The translations under genes and the position numbers were made by a program. The notes under the pieces are model-generated. The model did no database searches. It saw nothing but the letters and a program-made list of their open reading frames with translations, and was not told the origin of the DNA. Shown here one piece after another: positions 35,698-46,415 of a stretch of 64,000 nt of DNA (position 1 is the stretch's first letter; every line of letters starts with the position of its first letter). Source of the stretch: an uncultured Gammaproteobacteria bacterium (GTDB lineage: Bacteria; Pseudomonadota; Gammaproteobacteria; Pseudomonadales; Pseudohongiellaceae); NCBI GenBank assembly GCA_913060495.1, contig CAJXRP010000006.1:1-64000 (forward strand). The letters run 5' to 3'.

Positions 35698-36189
35698 ATG
35701 ACTCTTAAAGCAACACAGAGCATAGCGGCTGGCTCTCTCGTCAGCCTGAATTTTTCTCTCTCACTCACTAGCGGTGAGCTGATCGATAGCAATTTCGAAC
35801 AGCCGGCGGCCAGTTTCCGGCTGGGAGACGGCAGCATGCTGCCTGGCTTTGAGCAAGAGTTGCTAGGTCTGAGCAAGGGCGACGAAATCGAGGCTACGCT
35901 AGGTGCGGAGCAAGCGTTCGGTGAGATTAACCCCGCGAACAGGCACCGATTTCCCATTGCCAAGTTCCGAAATTTACTGGAAGATGACTTGATACCTACC
36001 GAGGTGGGCGCAGTTGTTTCCTTCAAGGATGCCGGCGGTTTCGATCTTCCAGGTGTGATTGCAGAGCTGACAGCATCGATGGTGGTGGTGGATTTTAATC
36101 ATCCACTCGCAGGTAAGGAAATAGTATTTATGGCGCGAATTAATTCTGTAATTGATGCCGACGTTGAAGCCGTAGAAATAAAAGTATAG
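35698..36189 (+). CDS. fkpB: FKBP-type peptidyl-prolyl isomerase (SlpA-like)
   Basis: This 163-residue cytoplasmic FKBP has the insert-in-flap arrangement of SlyD/Fkp[43 protein letters not shown] is the FKBP core, and the IF domain with its histidine-poor end follows. It lacks the histidine-rich C-terminus of SlyD, so FkpB is the better call. It lies between ileS and ispH as in many gammaproteobacteria. Activity is proline cis-trans isomerisation and weak chaperone function. Confidence 0.93.
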   Translation: MTLKATQSIAAGSLVSLNFSLSLTSGELIDSNFEQPAASFRLGDGSMLPGFEQELLGLSKGDEIEATLGAEQAFGEINPANRHRFPIAKFRNLLEDDLIPTEVGAVVSFKDAGGFDLPGVIAELTASMVVVDFNHPLAGKEIVFMARINSVIDADVEAVEIKV

Positions 36190-36220
36190 CCATCCTCAGT
36201 ATTCTTATCTCGAGGTCACA

Positions 36221-37210
36221 GTGAATATTCAAGTTGTAAACGACTCATCAGCAGCAACGTCAATACGTCTGGCTAACCCTAGGGGGTTCTGTGCGGGCGT
36301 GGATAGGGCGATAGATATTGTGAATCGGGCCCTGGATATTTTTGGTGCACCAATTTACGTTCGCCACGAAGTTGTTCACAACAAGTTTGTCGTGGATACA
36401 CTGCGTAAGCGTGGTGCAATCTTTGTTGATGAGCTCGCAGATATCCCGGAAAAGGATGAGCACGGTAGAGCGTCTATTGTTATTTTTAGCGCCCATGGCG
36501 TGTCGATAGCGGTGAAAGATGAGGCGCGTGATAAAGGGTATAAGGTGTTCGATGCAACCTGCCCGCTAGTGACTAAAGTTCATCTTGAAGTAACGAAGTT
36601 TAGCCAGGAAGGCCGAGAGTGTGTGTTGATTGGTCACCAATTTCACCCTGAAGTCGAAGGCACGATGGGTCAGTACGATAAATCAGCTGGCGGCCAGATT
36701 TATTTAGTGGAGTCGGTGAGTGACGCGCTGAAGCTTGAAGTGAATAACCCAGATAATTTGAGTTACGTAACACAAACTACTTTGTCTATGGATGATACTT
36801 CTAAGGTTATCGATGCGCTTCGAGAGAGGTTTCCCTCGATCAAGGGTCCGCGTAAGAAAGACATTTGTTACGCGACACAGAATAGGCAAGATGCGGTTAA
36901 GCAATTAGCACTAGAGTGTGAATTATTGCTGGTGGTGGGTTCGCCGAATAGTTCAAATTCCAATCGATTGAAAGAATTAGCGGAGAGGCTGGGCTGCGAA
37001 TCTTATCTTATCGATAGTGTCGAGGATATTGAGCCGCAATGGTTTGATGGTAAGACGAAGTTTGGTGTCACCGCTGGAGCCTCGGCGCCAGAGGTGTTGG
37101 TACAGCAGGTAGTGGAAAGACTGCGAGAGATCTGCCATCAAGAGCCAGAAGAATTAGAAGGGGTAGAGGAGAATATCGTCTTCAGTATGCCTCGCGATCT
37201 GCGTAGCTAA
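36221..37210 (+). CDS. ispH: 4-hydroxy-3-methylbut-2-enyl diphosphate reductase
   Basis: This 329-residue iron-sulfur enzyme performs the last step of the methylerythritol phosphate pathway, giving IPP and DMAPP. Cysteine ligands of the [4Fe-4S] cluster are in [24 protein letters not shown] and [13 protein letters not shown]. The substrate residues [12 protein letters not shown] and [10 protein letters not shown] are present. The start is GTG with GAGG upstream. Length is normal. It ends the ribF cluster and converges with valS 27 bases away with no clear terminator. Confidence 0.97.
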   Translation: MNIQVVNDSSAATSIRLANPRGFCAGVDRAIDIVNRALDIFGAPIYVRHEVVHNKFVVDTLRKRGAIFVDELADIPEKDEHGRASIVIFSAHGVSIAVKDEARDKGYKVFDATCPLVTKVHLEVTKFSQEGRECVLIGHQFHPEVEGTMGQYDKSAGGQIYLVESVSDALKLEVNNPDNLSYVTQTTLSMDDTSKVIDALRERFPSIKGPRKKDICYATQNRQDAVKQLALECELLLVVGSPNSSNSNRLKELAERLGCESYLIDSVEDIEPQWFDGKTKFGVTAGASAPEVLVQQVVERLREICHQEPEELEGVEENIVFSMPRDLRS

Positions 37211-37237
37211 ACCCGTATTCTCTCTATCCACTTAGTC

Positions 37238-40012
37238 TTATAGTTTTGCCAACTCTTCGAGTTTTTCCTGAAGCGCCGTTAATGCGGCCGACATCTTTTC
37301 TGCTTTGCCGCGCTCTTTAGCGACTACAGCTTCAGGGGCATTGTCCATAAATTTCTTATTGTTCAGTTTTCCAGAAACAGCCTTCATGCCGGATTCTAGT
37401 TTGGCGATTTCTTTTTCCAGGCGAGCGCGTTCTGCATCGACATCGATAAGACCCGCCATAGGCACTAGAATTTCGACCTGACCATGGAGTTGAGTGGCTG
37501 CAGCAGGCACTTCCTCGTCTGGGCTTAGCCATTGGATGCTTTCTAGCTTTGCCAACTTCTCGAGATAGGGTCGGTATTCCTCAAGCTTCGCCTGATCACT
37601 TTCGGTTCCTTTGTTCAAATAAACCGGAATGGCCTTGGCGGGTGAAATATCCATCTCGCCGCGGATATTTCGAATAGCGACAATGATGCCCTTAATCCAC
37701 TCTACGCTCTGTTCTGCGTTCTGATCGAGGTTTGTCTCATCGGGCTGCGGATACGGCTGCAACATGATGCTCTCGCCCTGAATGCTTAAGAGTGGCGCAA
37801 TGCGTTGCCAAACTTCTTCCGTGATATACGGCATGAAGGGGTGCAATAATCTAAGGCTCTTCTCCATGATGTTCAGGAGCATCCAGCGTGTAGCCTCAGC
37901 CTCCTTCGGATTATTCTCTTCATCCCACAGCACTGGTTTGGAAAGTTCGACATACCAGTCGCAATACTCGTTCCAGATGAACTCTTGCAGAGACTGAGCG
38001 GCAAGATCGAAGCGGTAGCTCTCCATGTATTCTTCGATATTCGATGCTGTCTGTTCGAAGCGGCTACTGATCCATTTGTCAGCAATGGATAGGTGCTTTG
38101 GCGATATGTTAGAGCCTTCGACAACTGCTTTGTCCTCACAGTTCATGAGTACGTAGCGCGCAGCATTCCAAATCTTGTTGCAGAAATTCCGATAGCCTTC
38201 GGTCCGGCCTAGATCGAATTTAATGTCTCGGCCAGTTGAGGCTAGTGAATAGAATGTGAAGCGCAGGGCATCGGTTCCATAGCCTTCGATACCATCGGGG
38301 AATGCATCGCGGGTGTGTTTCTCGATTTTTGCTTTGAGCTGCGGCTGCATCATGTCTGCCGTTCGCTTCTGAACTAAATCGTCGAGCTCTATGCCGTCAA
38401 TGAGATCGATCGGGTCTAATATGTTGCCCTTAGACTTGGACATCTTCTGTCCCTGTTCATCCTTGACCAATCCTGTGATATAGACTTTTTTGAAGGGAAT
38501 CTCACCGGTGAATTTCAAGGTCATCATGATCATGCGAGCGACCCAGAAAAATATGATGTCGAAGCCGGTTACTAGAACGTCAGTAGGGTGGAAGCGATCA
38601 AAAAATTCGCGCTCGTTTGGCCAGCCAAGTGTTGAGAAGGTCCAAAGGGCCGAGGAAAACCAAGTGTCCAAGACATCTTCATCTTGGCGCAATGTGATCT
38701 CATCACCCAGATTGTGTTTCTCTCTAATCTCGGCCTCTGTCTTGCCAACGTAGACCTTTCCGTCTTCGTCATACCAGGCAGGGATGCGGTGTCCCCACCA
38801 AAGTTGTCGACTGATACACCAATCCTGTATGTTTCGCATCCAGGCGAAGTAGGTGTTTTCCCAGTTCTTGGGTACAAATTCTATATCACCATCTTCAACT
38901 GCTTTTATAGCCGGATCGGCTAGTGACTGAACGGCGACATACCATTGATGAGTTAGGTAAGGCTCGATGATTACACCGCTGCGGTCGCCTCTCGGCACTT
39001 TCAGTTTGTGCGGCTCGATCTTGTCTACAAGTCCAAGTGCTTGCATGTCTTCGACTATCTTCTTGCGCGCCTCAAACCGCTCTAAACCTTGATAAACTTC
39101 AGGTGCGTTCTCGTTTATGCAGGCTTCGTCAGTGAGTATGTTGATGATTTCTAGATCGTTGCGTTTGCCCACTTCGTAGTCGTTGAAATCATGGGCTGGA
39201 GTGATCTTTACGCAGCCTGTTCCAAATTCGGGATCGGCATAATCATCGGCGATTATCGGTATCTGCCTGTCGCAAAGCGGCAGTTCAACAAATTTTCCGA
39301 TGAGATCTTTATAACGCTCATCATCTGGATGAACGGCGATCGCGCTATCGCCCAATAGGGTTTCAGGTCTAGTCGTTGCAATTACTATATGGCGGCTAGG
39401 ATCGTCTGCGAGTGGATAGCGGAAGTGCCAAAGCGAGCCATCTTCTTCCTCAGAGATAACCTCCAGATCGGAAACGGCAGTAAGTAGTTTTGGGTCCCAG
39501 TTAACGAGGCGATTGCCGCGATATATCAAACCCTCATCATAAAGCTCGATGAACACCTTCTCAACCACGGAGGAGAGTTGGTCATCCATAGTAAAGCGTT
39601 CGCGCGTCCAATCCAGTGAGGAGCCGAGGCGGCGAATCTGTTCAGTGATTATGCCGCCAGACTCTTCCTTCCAATCCCACACCTTCTTAACGAATTGCTC
39701 ACGGCCAATTTCCTGGCGCGAGGAGCCAGCTGCATTTAGCTTTCGCTCCACAACCATCTGAGTTGCGATTCCGGCGTGATCAGTACCAACTTGCCAAAGG
39801 GTTGAGCGACCCAGCATGCGGTGGTAACGGATGAGGGCATCCATAATCGCATTCTGGAAGCCGTGACCCATATGGAGTCGGCCAGTAACGTTAGGAGGTG
39901 GGATGACAATGCAATAGGGGTCGCCATCGTCTTGAGGTGCGAAATAACCGCGCTCTTCCCAGGTCTTATACCACTGATTTTCCAGCTGTTTTGGTTGGTA
40001 GGTCTTGTCCAT
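37238..40012 (-). CDS. valS: Valyl-tRNA synthetase
   Basis: This class I synthetase of about 924 residues charges tRNA-Val. [18 protein letters not shown] carries HMGH, and [14 protein letters not shown] carries KMSKS. The editing domain contains [11 protein letters not shown]-terminal coiled coil ([21 protein letters not shown]) is the ValS arm. I take the ATG at 40012, where the conserved MDKTYQPKQ sequence begins; the TTG at 40048 adds 12 unsupported residues. A perfect TATAAT on the minus strand at 40050-40055 may give it its own promoter inside the pepA-holC-valS operon. Confidence 0.96.
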   Translation of the reverse strand: MDKTYQPKQLENQWYKTWEERGYFAPQDDGDPYCIVIPPPNVTGRLHMGHGFQNAIMDALIRYHRMLGRSTLWQVGTDHAGIATQMVVERKLNAAGSSRQEIGREQFVKKVWDWKEESGGIITEQIRRLGSSLDWTRERFTMDDQLSSVVEKVFIELYDEGLIYRGNRLVNWDPKLLTAVSDLEVISEEEDGSLWHFRYPLADDPSRHIVIATTRPETLLGDSAIAVHPDDERYKDLIGKFVELPLCDRQIPIIADDYADPEFGTGCVKITPAHDFNDYEVGKRNDLEIINILTDEACINENAPEVYQGLERFEARKKIVEDMQALGLVDKIEPHKLKVPRGDRSGVIIEPYLTHQWYVAVQSLADPAIKAVEDGDIEFVPKNWENTYFAWMRNIQDWCISRQLWWGHRIPAWYDEDGKVYVGKTEAEIREKHNLGDEITLRQDEDVLDTWFSSALWTFSTLGWPNEREFFDRFHPTDVLVTGFDIIFFWVARMIMMTLKFTGEIPFKKVYITGLVKDEQGQKMSKSKGNILDPIDLIDGIELDDLVQKRTADMMQPQLKAKIEKHTRDAFPDGIEGYGTDALRFTFYSLASTGRDIKFDLGRTEGYRNFCNKIWNAARYVLMNCEDKAVVEGSNISPKHLSIADKWISSRFEQTASNIEEYMESYRFDLAAQSLQEFIWNEYCDWYVELSKPVLWDEENNPKEAEATRWMLLNIMEKSLRLLHPFMPYITEEVWQRIAPLLSIQGESIMLQPYPQPDETNLDQNAEQSVEWIKGIIVAIRNIRGEMDISPAKAIPVYLNKGTESDQAKLEEYRPYLEKLAKLESIQWLSPDEEVPAAATQLHGQVEILVPMAGLIDVDAERARLEKEIAKLESGMKAVSGKLNNKKFMDNAPEAVVAKERGKAEKMSAALTALQEKLEELAKL

Positions 40013-40108
40013 GCTAATGATTTTTTGCCATGCTTGAAAAAGGCGCAATTATACATGAAGAGACAGGTCTTTGCCGGTTTAAGCGGCATTCTGCAAGCTA
40101 CTGAATCT

Positions 40109-40534
40109 TCAAAGTTTGAAGGTTTCTATTTTGAAGTCTTTCTGCTTGTAGTCTCGATATCTATTACGACCCTGCTCTAGACTCTCAGGGTCGGCACTAA
40201 TGACTTCATTGATGCGGCTGAATTGGTCTGCCGCTTGGCTTGCTTGCTTGCCAAGATTGATCAACACGTCGGCATGTTTGACGCCTACTAGATTCGTTCC
40301 CAGAGACACGGGGTCGTGACTGTCGCTGCCTTCTTCTAGTGTTTTATGGGGGATGAAGCTGCTGGCTGAAAACTGCCAAAGCAGATCGTCCAACAGTTTT
40401 GATTGCTGATCAGATTCTGTCTGGATATGGATGCGATGGCCGAGTGAATAGGCTTTTTCCGTCAATCTACACACAAACAGCAGTCGAGACTGCGCCTCGC
40501 TGCTGGGGAGTGTGTAGAAATTAACTTGGGTCAC
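40109..40534 (-). CDS. holC: DNA polymerase III chi subunit
   Basis: This 141-residue replisome subunit belongs to the clamp-loader complex and binds SSB. The N-terminal VNFYTLPSSEAQSRLLFVCRLTEKAYSLGHRIHIQTES matches HolC, and the central HKTLEEGSDSHDPVSLG is the characteristic loop. It lies between pepA and valS, the order conserved in gammaproteobacteria. Length is normal. Confidence 0.94.
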   Translation of the reverse strand: MTQVNFYTLPSSEAQSRLLFVCRLTEKAYSLGHRIHIQTESDQQSKLLDDLLWQFSASSFIPHKTLEEGSDSHDPVSLGTNLVGVKHADVLINLGKQASQAADQFSRINEVISADPESLEQGRNRYRDYKQKDFKIETFKL

Positions 40535-40559
40535 GGTTTCTAGGTTCTACTTTGTTGCT

Positions 40560-42047
40560 TTAGGCTTTTTGCTGGCTTAGATATTCAACCAATAGCGCTA
40601 CAGGACGCCCGGTGGCTCCCTTTTGTGCGCCAGAGTTCCAGGCACTGCCGGCTATGTCCAGATGCGCCCATTTAAATTTTTCAGCGAATCTTGAGAGAAA
40701 GCATGCTGCAGTAATAGTTCCTGCTCGGGGGCCGCCGATGTTGGCGATATCTGCAAAATTGCTATTTAGCAGAGGCTGGTACTCCTCCCATAACGGCAGT
40801 GGCCAGACGCGGTCGAGGCTGTTTTTCCCGCAGTCGATCAGCGACTCAGATAGTTTGTCGTCGTTACTGAGTAGGGCGCTAACGTGGGATCCAAATGTTG
40901 CTACCGCGGCTCCGGTTAACGTCGCAATATCGATTACACTGCGCGGCTTGTAGCGTTCAGCATAGGTGAGTACGTCGCACAATACGAGGCGACCCTCGGC
41001 ATCGGTATTGAGCACTTCGATAGTCTTGCCAGCCATGCTGGTGACGATGTCACCGGGCTTAGTCGCGGTGCTGCTAGGCATATTCTCAACAGCTCCAATT
41101 AGACCAACTATATTGATCGGTAGCTTCAATTGAACAACTGCTGCCATGGCGCCAATAACGCTAGCGGCCCCACACATATCAAATTTCATCTCATCCATCC
41201 CTGCGCCACCTTTCAGGCTAATGCCGCCGGTGTCGAAGGTAACTCCCTTGCCTACCAAGACATGAGGTTTGCTATCCGCCTTGGCTCCTTTGTATTCCAT
41301 AACGATCAGCTTCGCTTCCTCAGCCGAGCCGGCGGAGACTGAAAGTAGTGAACCCATTTTCAGACGGGCCATCTGTTTCTCGCCAAGAATTTTTACCTGC
41401 AGGGAGCTATGCTTCTTAGCAAGTGCTATTGCCTCATCGGCGAGATAGCTGGGTGTGCAGACATTGCCGGGCAGATTGCCGAGATGGCGTGCACGGTTGA
41501 TTCCGGCGCCAATAATACTGCCGGATTTTAGCGCTTCCTCCAGCGACTTTCTGCGCGCACCCTTGCTGGGTGAGACGCTGATTAGGTTCGCCGTGACGGC
41601 TTTGCTCTTCTTGCTCTTGGTTTGGTTGTATCGGTAGCTCGCGATTTCGGCTTCCTGGGCTAGTCGTTTGCAGACCCATGGGGCGGTCTCGTCTTTAACA
41701 GTTACGCTGGCTATGGCGAAGTGGGCACTGGCAGCATTCGATGCATAGACAGCCTTGAGGCCGGCGCGGAACATGTTGGCGGCGCTCTTGGAATCTAGTT
41801 TTTTGCTCTCGCCACCGCCTATAAGCAGCAGACGCTTACTCTTTAGGCCGACAGGGTTGTACACGATATGGGTTTGACCGAGGGTGCCAGTGAAGTCTTC
41901 CGAACGAAGGATCTTGCTAATGCCTTTATTGCTTACCTTATCAGCGAGTTGAGCTTCTTCGCTTAAGCCCCCTTTGTTCCAAACGACGACAGCGATGCAG
42001 TCGGAATTAATCTTATCTGTGGCACCGGCCTTGATTGAATACTTCAT
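40560..42047 (-). CDS. pepA: Leucyl aminopeptidase (M17)
   Basis: This 495-residue cytoplasmic metallo-aminopeptidase has a two-metal active site spread over VGKGVTFDTGGISLKGGAGMDEMKFDM and NTDAEGRLVLCDVLTYAE. A large N-terminal macro-like domain precedes the catalytic domain from about residue 195. Some PepA proteins bind DNA as well, which cannot be judged here. It starts the pepA-holC-valS operon. In the leader, a GGCCG / CGGCC stem lies about 25 bases ahead of the ATG and could affect translation. Confidence 0.95.
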   Translation of the reverse strand: MKYSIKAGATDKINSDCIAVVVWNKGGLSEEAQLADKVSNKGISKILRSEDFTGTLGQTHIVYNPVGLKSKRLLLIGGGESKKLDSKSAANMFRAGLKAVYASNAASAHFAIASVTVKDETAPWVCKRLAQEAEIASYRYNQTKSKKSKAVTANLISVSPSKGARRKSLEEALKSGSIIGAGINRARHLGNLPGNVCTPSYLADEAIALAKKHSSLQVKILGEKQMARLKMGSLLSVSAGSAEEAKLIVMEYKGAKADSKPHVLVGKGVTFDTGGISLKGGAGMDEMKFDMCGAASVIGAMAAVVQLKLPINIVGLIGAVENMPSSTATKPGDIVTSMAGKTIEVLNTDAEGRLVLCDVLTYAERYKPRSVIDIATLTGAAVATFGSHVSALLSNDDKLSESLIDCGKNSLDRVWPLPLWEEYQPLLNSNFADIANIGGPRAGTITAACFLSRFAEKFKWAHLDIAGSAWNSGAQKGATGRPVALLVEYLSQQKA

Positions 42048-42273
42048 GTTTTGATGAGCCCCTACTAAGGCCGAAACCGGCCTGAATTCGATTGAGAGAT
42101 AATCCTAAAGATATTCAGACACTTAAGCAACAGCGATGGCTCTAGAGAGAAAGTAAAGAAAATATTACTGCAATAAACTTCACTTTCTTGCGGGAAATTG
42201 ACTAAAATCTTGAACCAATTGGATCGATGCCTGTCTTACTATTGGTGCTGCAGTAACATAAAAAGGAATAACT

Positions 42274-42717
42274 ATGCCAAGAGTAAAAGTCACCCCGCCT
42301 GATCAATTTCTATTCAGCATGGAGCGTCGTATTGGCATTAGTGATGTCAATTACGCAAAACACCTCGATAGCATAGCGATGGTAAAAATTCTACATGAGG
42401 CCAGATTGCAGTTCCTTGCGAGTCTTGGCTTTACTGAAGGCAATATCTTTGGCTTAGGCATGGTGGTTACCGATCTCGCGGTTGAATACCGCTCCGAATC
42501 ATTCGCCAATGACATGCTAGTCATTGATGTGGGCGTTAGCAGTTTTAACCGTTACGGGTTCGATATTGGCCTGCAGGTCACTAACAGTGCGCTAGAGACG
42601 GTGGTGTGCAACGGCAAAATGGGGGTCGTCTTCTTCGATTTCGATAAGCATCAAATCATAGATGTGCCGCCTGCGTTTAAGGCCTTGCTTGGGCGTCAGG
42701 AATCTCAGGTCGCTTGA
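42274..42717 (+). CDS. YbgC-like hotdog acyl-CoA thioesterase
   Basis: This 147-residue protein of the 4-hydroxybenzoyl-CoA thioesterase-like hotdog family has the signature IGISDVNYAKHLDSIAMVKILHEARLQFLASLG, where the usual D-x-x-G-H-x-x-N motif reads DVNYAKHLD. The later strand VVTDLAVEYRSESFANDM fits. It is single, divergent from pepA. Substrate unknown; acyl-CoA hydrolysis is expected. Confidence 0.85.
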   Translation: MPRVKVTPPDQFLFSMERRIGISDVNYAKHLDSIAMVKILHEARLQFLASLGFTEGNIFGLGMVVTDLAVEYRSESFANDMLVIDVGVSSFNRYGFDIGLQVTNSALETVVCNGKMGVVFFDFDKHQIIDVPPAFKALLGRQESQVA

Positions 42718-42803
42718 TTCGCAACTCAGAATTTTTCAGCCTAACGTTACACCCTCATTTCAAGTAAACTGTGGGCTCTTCCAAGTAACGGACGTGCACC
42801 AGT

Positions 42804-43916
42804 TTGATCATATTCCGCTACCTCAGTAAGCAAGTTCTGCAAGTAATGGCCGCGGTCACACTAATCCTTTTAGTCGTGGCGTTAACTAGCCGATTTATCC
42901 AATACCTTTCTCAGGCTGTTGCGGGAGAGTTGGCGTCAGACGTTCTGTTCTTGCTGATGCTTTATAGATTGCCCGATTTCCTATTGGTTATTCTTCCCCT
43001 CGCGCTTTTCCTGGGAATCCTGTTGGCCTATGGTCGGATGTATGCCGACAATGAGATGGTGATTTTGATCGGTAGCGGCTTTAGCCAGAGAAGACTTCTT
43101 CTGGCAACGCTGGGGACCTCATCGATTGTGATGATAGTTGTGGCAGTACTCAGTTTGCAGTTGGCACCTTGGGGAGTTCGAAACACCGAACAGTTGAAGT
43201 TAAATCAGGATCAGCTTACCGAGCTGGATCTCATCGTCGCAGGACAGTTTCAAAGCTTTGGGGATGGCAACCGTGTGACCTATGCAGAGCGTATCGATGC
43301 TTCGGAAGAAGGTGAGCGTCAGCTAGGAAATGTCTTCGTTGCAGTGAGCGGCGCTGAAGATGAGGCGGGGCAGAGCAGTCCTCGAATCATTGTCGCCGAA
43401 TCCGCACGCCCTGAGATAGATATTGAAACCGGTGCTCGCTTCATGCGCCTTGAGAATGTTATGCAATATGATGGGGCACCAGGCGCCTTGGATTTCAGTA
43501 TAGGTCAGTTTGATGTGCAATCTATCGTCTTGCCCGACTCGACAAGCATCGAACCCATATTAGAAGAAGAATCGCTCACCACGCAGCAACTGCTTGGATC
43601 TAAGCTGCCGGAACATCAAGCCGAATTGCAGTGGCGAATTTCGACCCTGCTGCTCATTCCAATTATCACTCTCATTGCCGTTCCTCTCAGCAAGGTTGAT
43701 CCGCGACAGGGTCGCTACAGCAAATTAGTGCCGGCGGCTCTCTTATATGCCGCCTATTTTGTGCTGCTACAGTTTTCCAAAGATATGATCGCCACAGAGA
43801 GCCTGCCTGCCTTAGTGGGTATGTGGTGGGTGCATGCGCTGTTTATTGGTATAGCGTTTCTCTGCTATCGGTTCCCTGGACTCGGTAGATGGTTTGCCCT
43901 AGGAGGCTCAAATTGA
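42804..43916 (+). CDS. lptF: Lipopolysaccharide export permease LptF
   Basis: This 370-residue inner-membrane subunit of the LptB2FGC exporter moves LPS from the inner membrane to the periplasmic bridge. It opens MIIFRYLSKQVLQVMAAVTLILLVVALT, has six helices, and carries a periplasmic beta-jellyroll between helices 3 and 4. The conserved GRMYADNEMVILIGSGFS segment contacts the ATPase. It begins with a TTG codon. lptG follows after 68 bases; in other genomes the two genes often abut or overlap. Confidence 0.95.
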   Translation: MIIFRYLSKQVLQVMAAVTLILLVVALTSRFIQYLSQAVAGELASDVLFLLMLYRLPDFLLVILPLALFLGILLAYGRMYADNEMVILIGSGFSQRRLLLATLGTSSIVMIVVAVLSLQLAPWGVRNTEQLKLNQDQLTELDLIVAGQFQSFGDGNRVTYAERIDASEEGERQLGNVFVAVSGAEDEAGQSSPRIIVAESARPEIDIETGARFMRLENVMQYDGAPGALDFSIGQFDVQSIVLPDSTSIEPILEEESLTTQQLLGSKLPEHQAELQWRISTLLLIPIITLIAVPLSKVDPRQGRYSKLVPAALLYAAYFVLLQFSKDMIATESLPALVGMWWVHALFIGIAFLCYRFPGLGRWFALGGSN

Positions 43917-43984
43917 GCGCTCTATCGCCAAAGTCTCTTCGTGAGTCATTTTCTCCTATATCAAGGAAAGGCTAGTTTCGCGCC

Positions 43985-45061
43985 ATGGTGAAAATTGATA
44001 ACCATATTCGTAACACTGTGCTGCTCGCTATGCTGGTTGTCGTGTCGCTTATTATCTCGGTTGATTTGGTATTTGCTCTAGCTGAAGAGATCGCTGATAC
44101 CGATGAAAATTATTCGCTGCTGAATGCCCTCAGCTATATTGTTCTGACGCTTCCAACAAGCATCTATGAACTGTTGCCTTTTATCGCTCTAGGCGGAGCG
44201 TTGATCGGATTGGGAATATTGGCATCTAATAATGAGTTGGTGGTGCTACAGGCGGCTGGAGTCAGCGTATGGCGAATAGTCTGGTCTGTGCTGAAGCCTA
44301 CAATGCTAATTATGCTGCTGAGCCTACTTTTAGGGGAGTACATCGCACCTCCGTTGGAGCAGCTTGCACAGAGTAACAAGGCAGTACAACAGAGCGGCAA
44401 TGACTCAATTGCATCGGAACAGGGGACATGGCGTAAAGTTGGTAATGAATTTATTCACATCAATGCCATCGCCCCTGGTGGTGAACTACTCTATGGTGTG
44501 ACGCGTTACCGAGTGGGTAGTGATCTCGGCATCGTCTCGAGCAGTTTTGCAGAATTTGCTACCTACATGAATGCTGAGGACTCAAGTTACTGGCAACTTA
44601 GCAATGTGAGAGAGAGTAGATTTGGCCCAGGCATGATCTCCGCGCAGGAATATCTACAAGAAGACTGGCAGGTTGACCTGTCGCCGGAGTTGCTTTCGGT
44701 GTTGCTAGTGGAGCCAGATCGACAGTCGATCTCGGGCCTCTATAGATTTGCACAATTCTTCGAAGCCCAAGGTCTGGATTCAGCTACCTATTTCCTCGCG
44801 TTCTGGAAAAAATTACTGCAGCCTCTTGCGACGCTTGTCTTAGTAATCCTCGCCATATCATTTGTCTTCGGGCCGTTGCGGGAATCGACAATGGGTTTTA
44901 GGGTTTTCGTGGCGCTGGGGATCGGCCTCGTGTTTACGATCATGCAGCGCTTGATGGAACCTGCGAGTTTGTTATATGGCTTTAACCCTTTACTTGCAGT
45001 GCTGACTCCTATTTTTCTCTGCGGATTACTAGGGTTGTTTTTTATGAGGCGTGTGCGCTAA
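43985..45061 (+). CDS. lptG: Lipopolysaccharide export permease LptG
   Basis: This 358-residue partner of LptF has the same six-helix plan with a large periplasmic domain. MVKIDNHIRNTVLLAMLVVV starts helix 1, and GILASNNELVVLQAAGVSVWRIV corresponds to the coupling helix. The ending FNPLLAVLTPIFLCGLLGLFFMRRVR is typical. A purine-rich AAGGAAAGG lies upstream, slightly far from the ATG. Together with LptF it forms the transmembrane core of LPS export. Confidence 0.95.
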   Translation: MVKIDNHIRNTVLLAMLVVVSLIISVDLVFALAEEIADTDENYSLLNALSYIVLTLPTSIYELLPFIALGGALIGLGILASNNELVVLQAAGVSVWRIVWSVLKPTMLIMLLSLLLGEYIAPPLEQLAQSNKAVQQSGNDSIASEQGTWRKVGNEFIHINAIAPGGELLYGVTRYRVGSDLGIVSSSFAEFATYMNAEDSSYWQLSNVRESRFGPGMISAQEYLQEDWQVDLSPELLSVLLVEPDRQSISGLYRFAQFFEAQGLDSATYFLAFWKKLLQPLATLVLVILAISFVFGPLRESTMGFRVFVALGIGLVFTIMQRLMEPASLLYGFNPLLAVLTPIFLCGLLGLFFMRRVR

Positions 45062-45128
45062 TCAGTTTGTTATAAGGCGCGCGAATCACCTGCTTATTTT
45101 TTAAATTAATTTGGATAGAGAATAGTTA

Positions 45129-45419
45129 ATGAATGCTTATTTAGTTTTAGACCTCACGATTCATGACATGGGGAGTTTTGCCGAATATGTGGAGAAGATA
45201 CCCGCCGTAATTAGTAAGCATGATGGGAGTTATGCAGTACAGGGACAAATACCCACGGTTATGGAAGGAGATTGGAAGCCGGATCGACTAGTTATAATTG
45301 AATTTCCCTCGCGAGACAATGCGAAGGCTTTCCTAGCGGACCCAGAAGCACAGGCTCTTTTTGCTATTAGGCATCAAGCGACTACGAGCAAATTATTATT
45401 GGTTGATGGTACAGAATAA
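45129..45419 (+). CDS. DUF1330 protein
   Basis: This 96-residue dimeric alpha/beta-barrel-like protein is of unknown function. The family wording is clear: SFAEYVEKIPAVISKHDGSYAVQGQ and PDRLVIIEFPSRDNAKAFLADPEAQAL. It lies 16 bases ahead of a GFA-type gene on the same strand, suggesting co-transcription. DUF1330 proteins are small cytosolic proteins without a proven reaction. Confidence 0.85.
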   Translation: MNAYLVLDLTIHDMGSFAEYVEKIPAVISKHDGSYAVQGQIPTVMEGDWKPDRLVIIEFPSRDNAKAFLADPEAQALFAIRHQATTSKLLLVDGTE

Positions 45420-45435
45420 TATTGGAGATATGGCT

Positions 45436-45864
45436 ATGACAGAAACTAGAATTGGTACAGGGACCTGTCTGTGTGGAGCGGTTAGTTTTACGGCAAAGAA
45501 GATGACAGCTAGTGTTGCTGCCTGCCATTGCGATAGCTGCAGAAAATGGGGGGGTAACGCATTCATGGAAGTGAGCTGTGGCTCCGAAGTTGCATTCGAT
45601 GGAGTCGAGAAGCTTTCCGTTTTTGATTCTTCAGAATGGGCGGAGAGAGGGTTTTGCTCTGTCTGTGGTAGTCATTTGTTCTATCGTTTAAAGCAAACGC
45701 AGGAGCATATGATACCGGTTGGTTTGTTCGATGATCAAAGTGATTTGGTTTTTCAGCGTCAGGTGTTTATTGATGAGAAGCCTCAGTATTATCAGTATTC
45801 AAACAAGACTGAGAATCTAACTGGCGAGGAGCTCTTCGCTCAATTTGCTCCACCGGAAGACTGA
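45436..45864 (+). CDS. GFA-family zinc protein
   Basis: This protein of about 142 residues belongs to the glutathione-dependent formaldehyde-activating (GFA/CENP-V) family. The zinc ligands are in GTCLCGAVSF, ACHCDSCRKWGG and GFCSVCGSHLFYR, a complete set. The ATG at 45436 is chosen because GGAG lies eight bases upstream; an ATG two codons earlier is too close to it. Formaldehyde-glutathione activity is not assured in this family. Confidence 0.86.
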   Translation: MTETRIGTGTCLCGAVSFTAKKMTASVAACHCDSCRKWGGNAFMEVSCGSEVAFDGVEKLSVFDSSEWAERGFCSVCGSHLFYRLKQTQEHMIPVGLFDDQSDLVFQRQVFIDEKPQYYQYSNKTENLTGEELFAQFAPPED

Positions 45865-45895
45865 ATTTCTATTCGTGAGAATCGAGTCTAGGCTT

Positions 45896-46393
45896 CTAGT
45901 CGAAAGGACGGTGGGATTTCGGTAGCAGTATTACTTTGCTGCGAGACACTTTGTCATGTGCGGCATCGCCATTGCTGTCTAGATACATTAATAGATAGCC
46001 GAGGCCGAGAAGAAAGAACGCGGGCCAGGCCGCGACATAGCGAATCACCCCGTGCCTGAAATCTATCAGGCCACCATCGACGGACTCAAGCTTGATCCGC
46101 CACGCGATCATGCCAAGAGTTTGGCCGCTGCGTGTCCAGAACCAGATATAGAAGCCGCTACCGCTTGCTACCATAATAGTGAACAGTATCGCGTCGAGTA
46201 GGGGGTCGGTCTGTACTACGCCATCGACTAGTTGATTGGACTCTGTGCCGACAACGAGCTGCAGCACAAACCCAAGCACCATCCAGACAGCAGCTACGAG
46301 GAAACCATCGTAAAGCAGGGCGGCCATGCGCCGCATCAAGCCCGCTCTTGGAAAGGGTCCCGATGCTTCACTTTTCTGTTCTGCTTCAGTCAA
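45896..46393 (-). CDS. RDD-family membrane protein
   Basis: This 165-residue protein has the RDD domain with three helices. RRMAALLYDGFLVAAVWMVLGF carries the R-x-x-A-x-x-x-D signature, and TLGMIAWRIKLESVDGG is the second conserved block. It lies 22 bases after pntB on the same strand, so it may be co-transcribed with the transhydrogenase genes. Proposed roles include sodium/proton exchange; not established here. Confidence 0.88.
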   Translation of the reverse strand: MTEAEQKSEASGPFPRAGLMRRMAALLYDGFLVAAVWMVLGFVLQLVVGTESNQLVDGVVQTDPLLDAILFTIMVASGSGFYIWFWTRSGQTLGMIAWRIKLESVDGGLIDFRHGVIRYVAAWPAFFLLGLGYLLMYLDSNGDAAHDKVSRSKVILLPKSHRPFD

Positions 46394-46415
46394 TGGCTGA
46401 TAACTCTAGGTATTC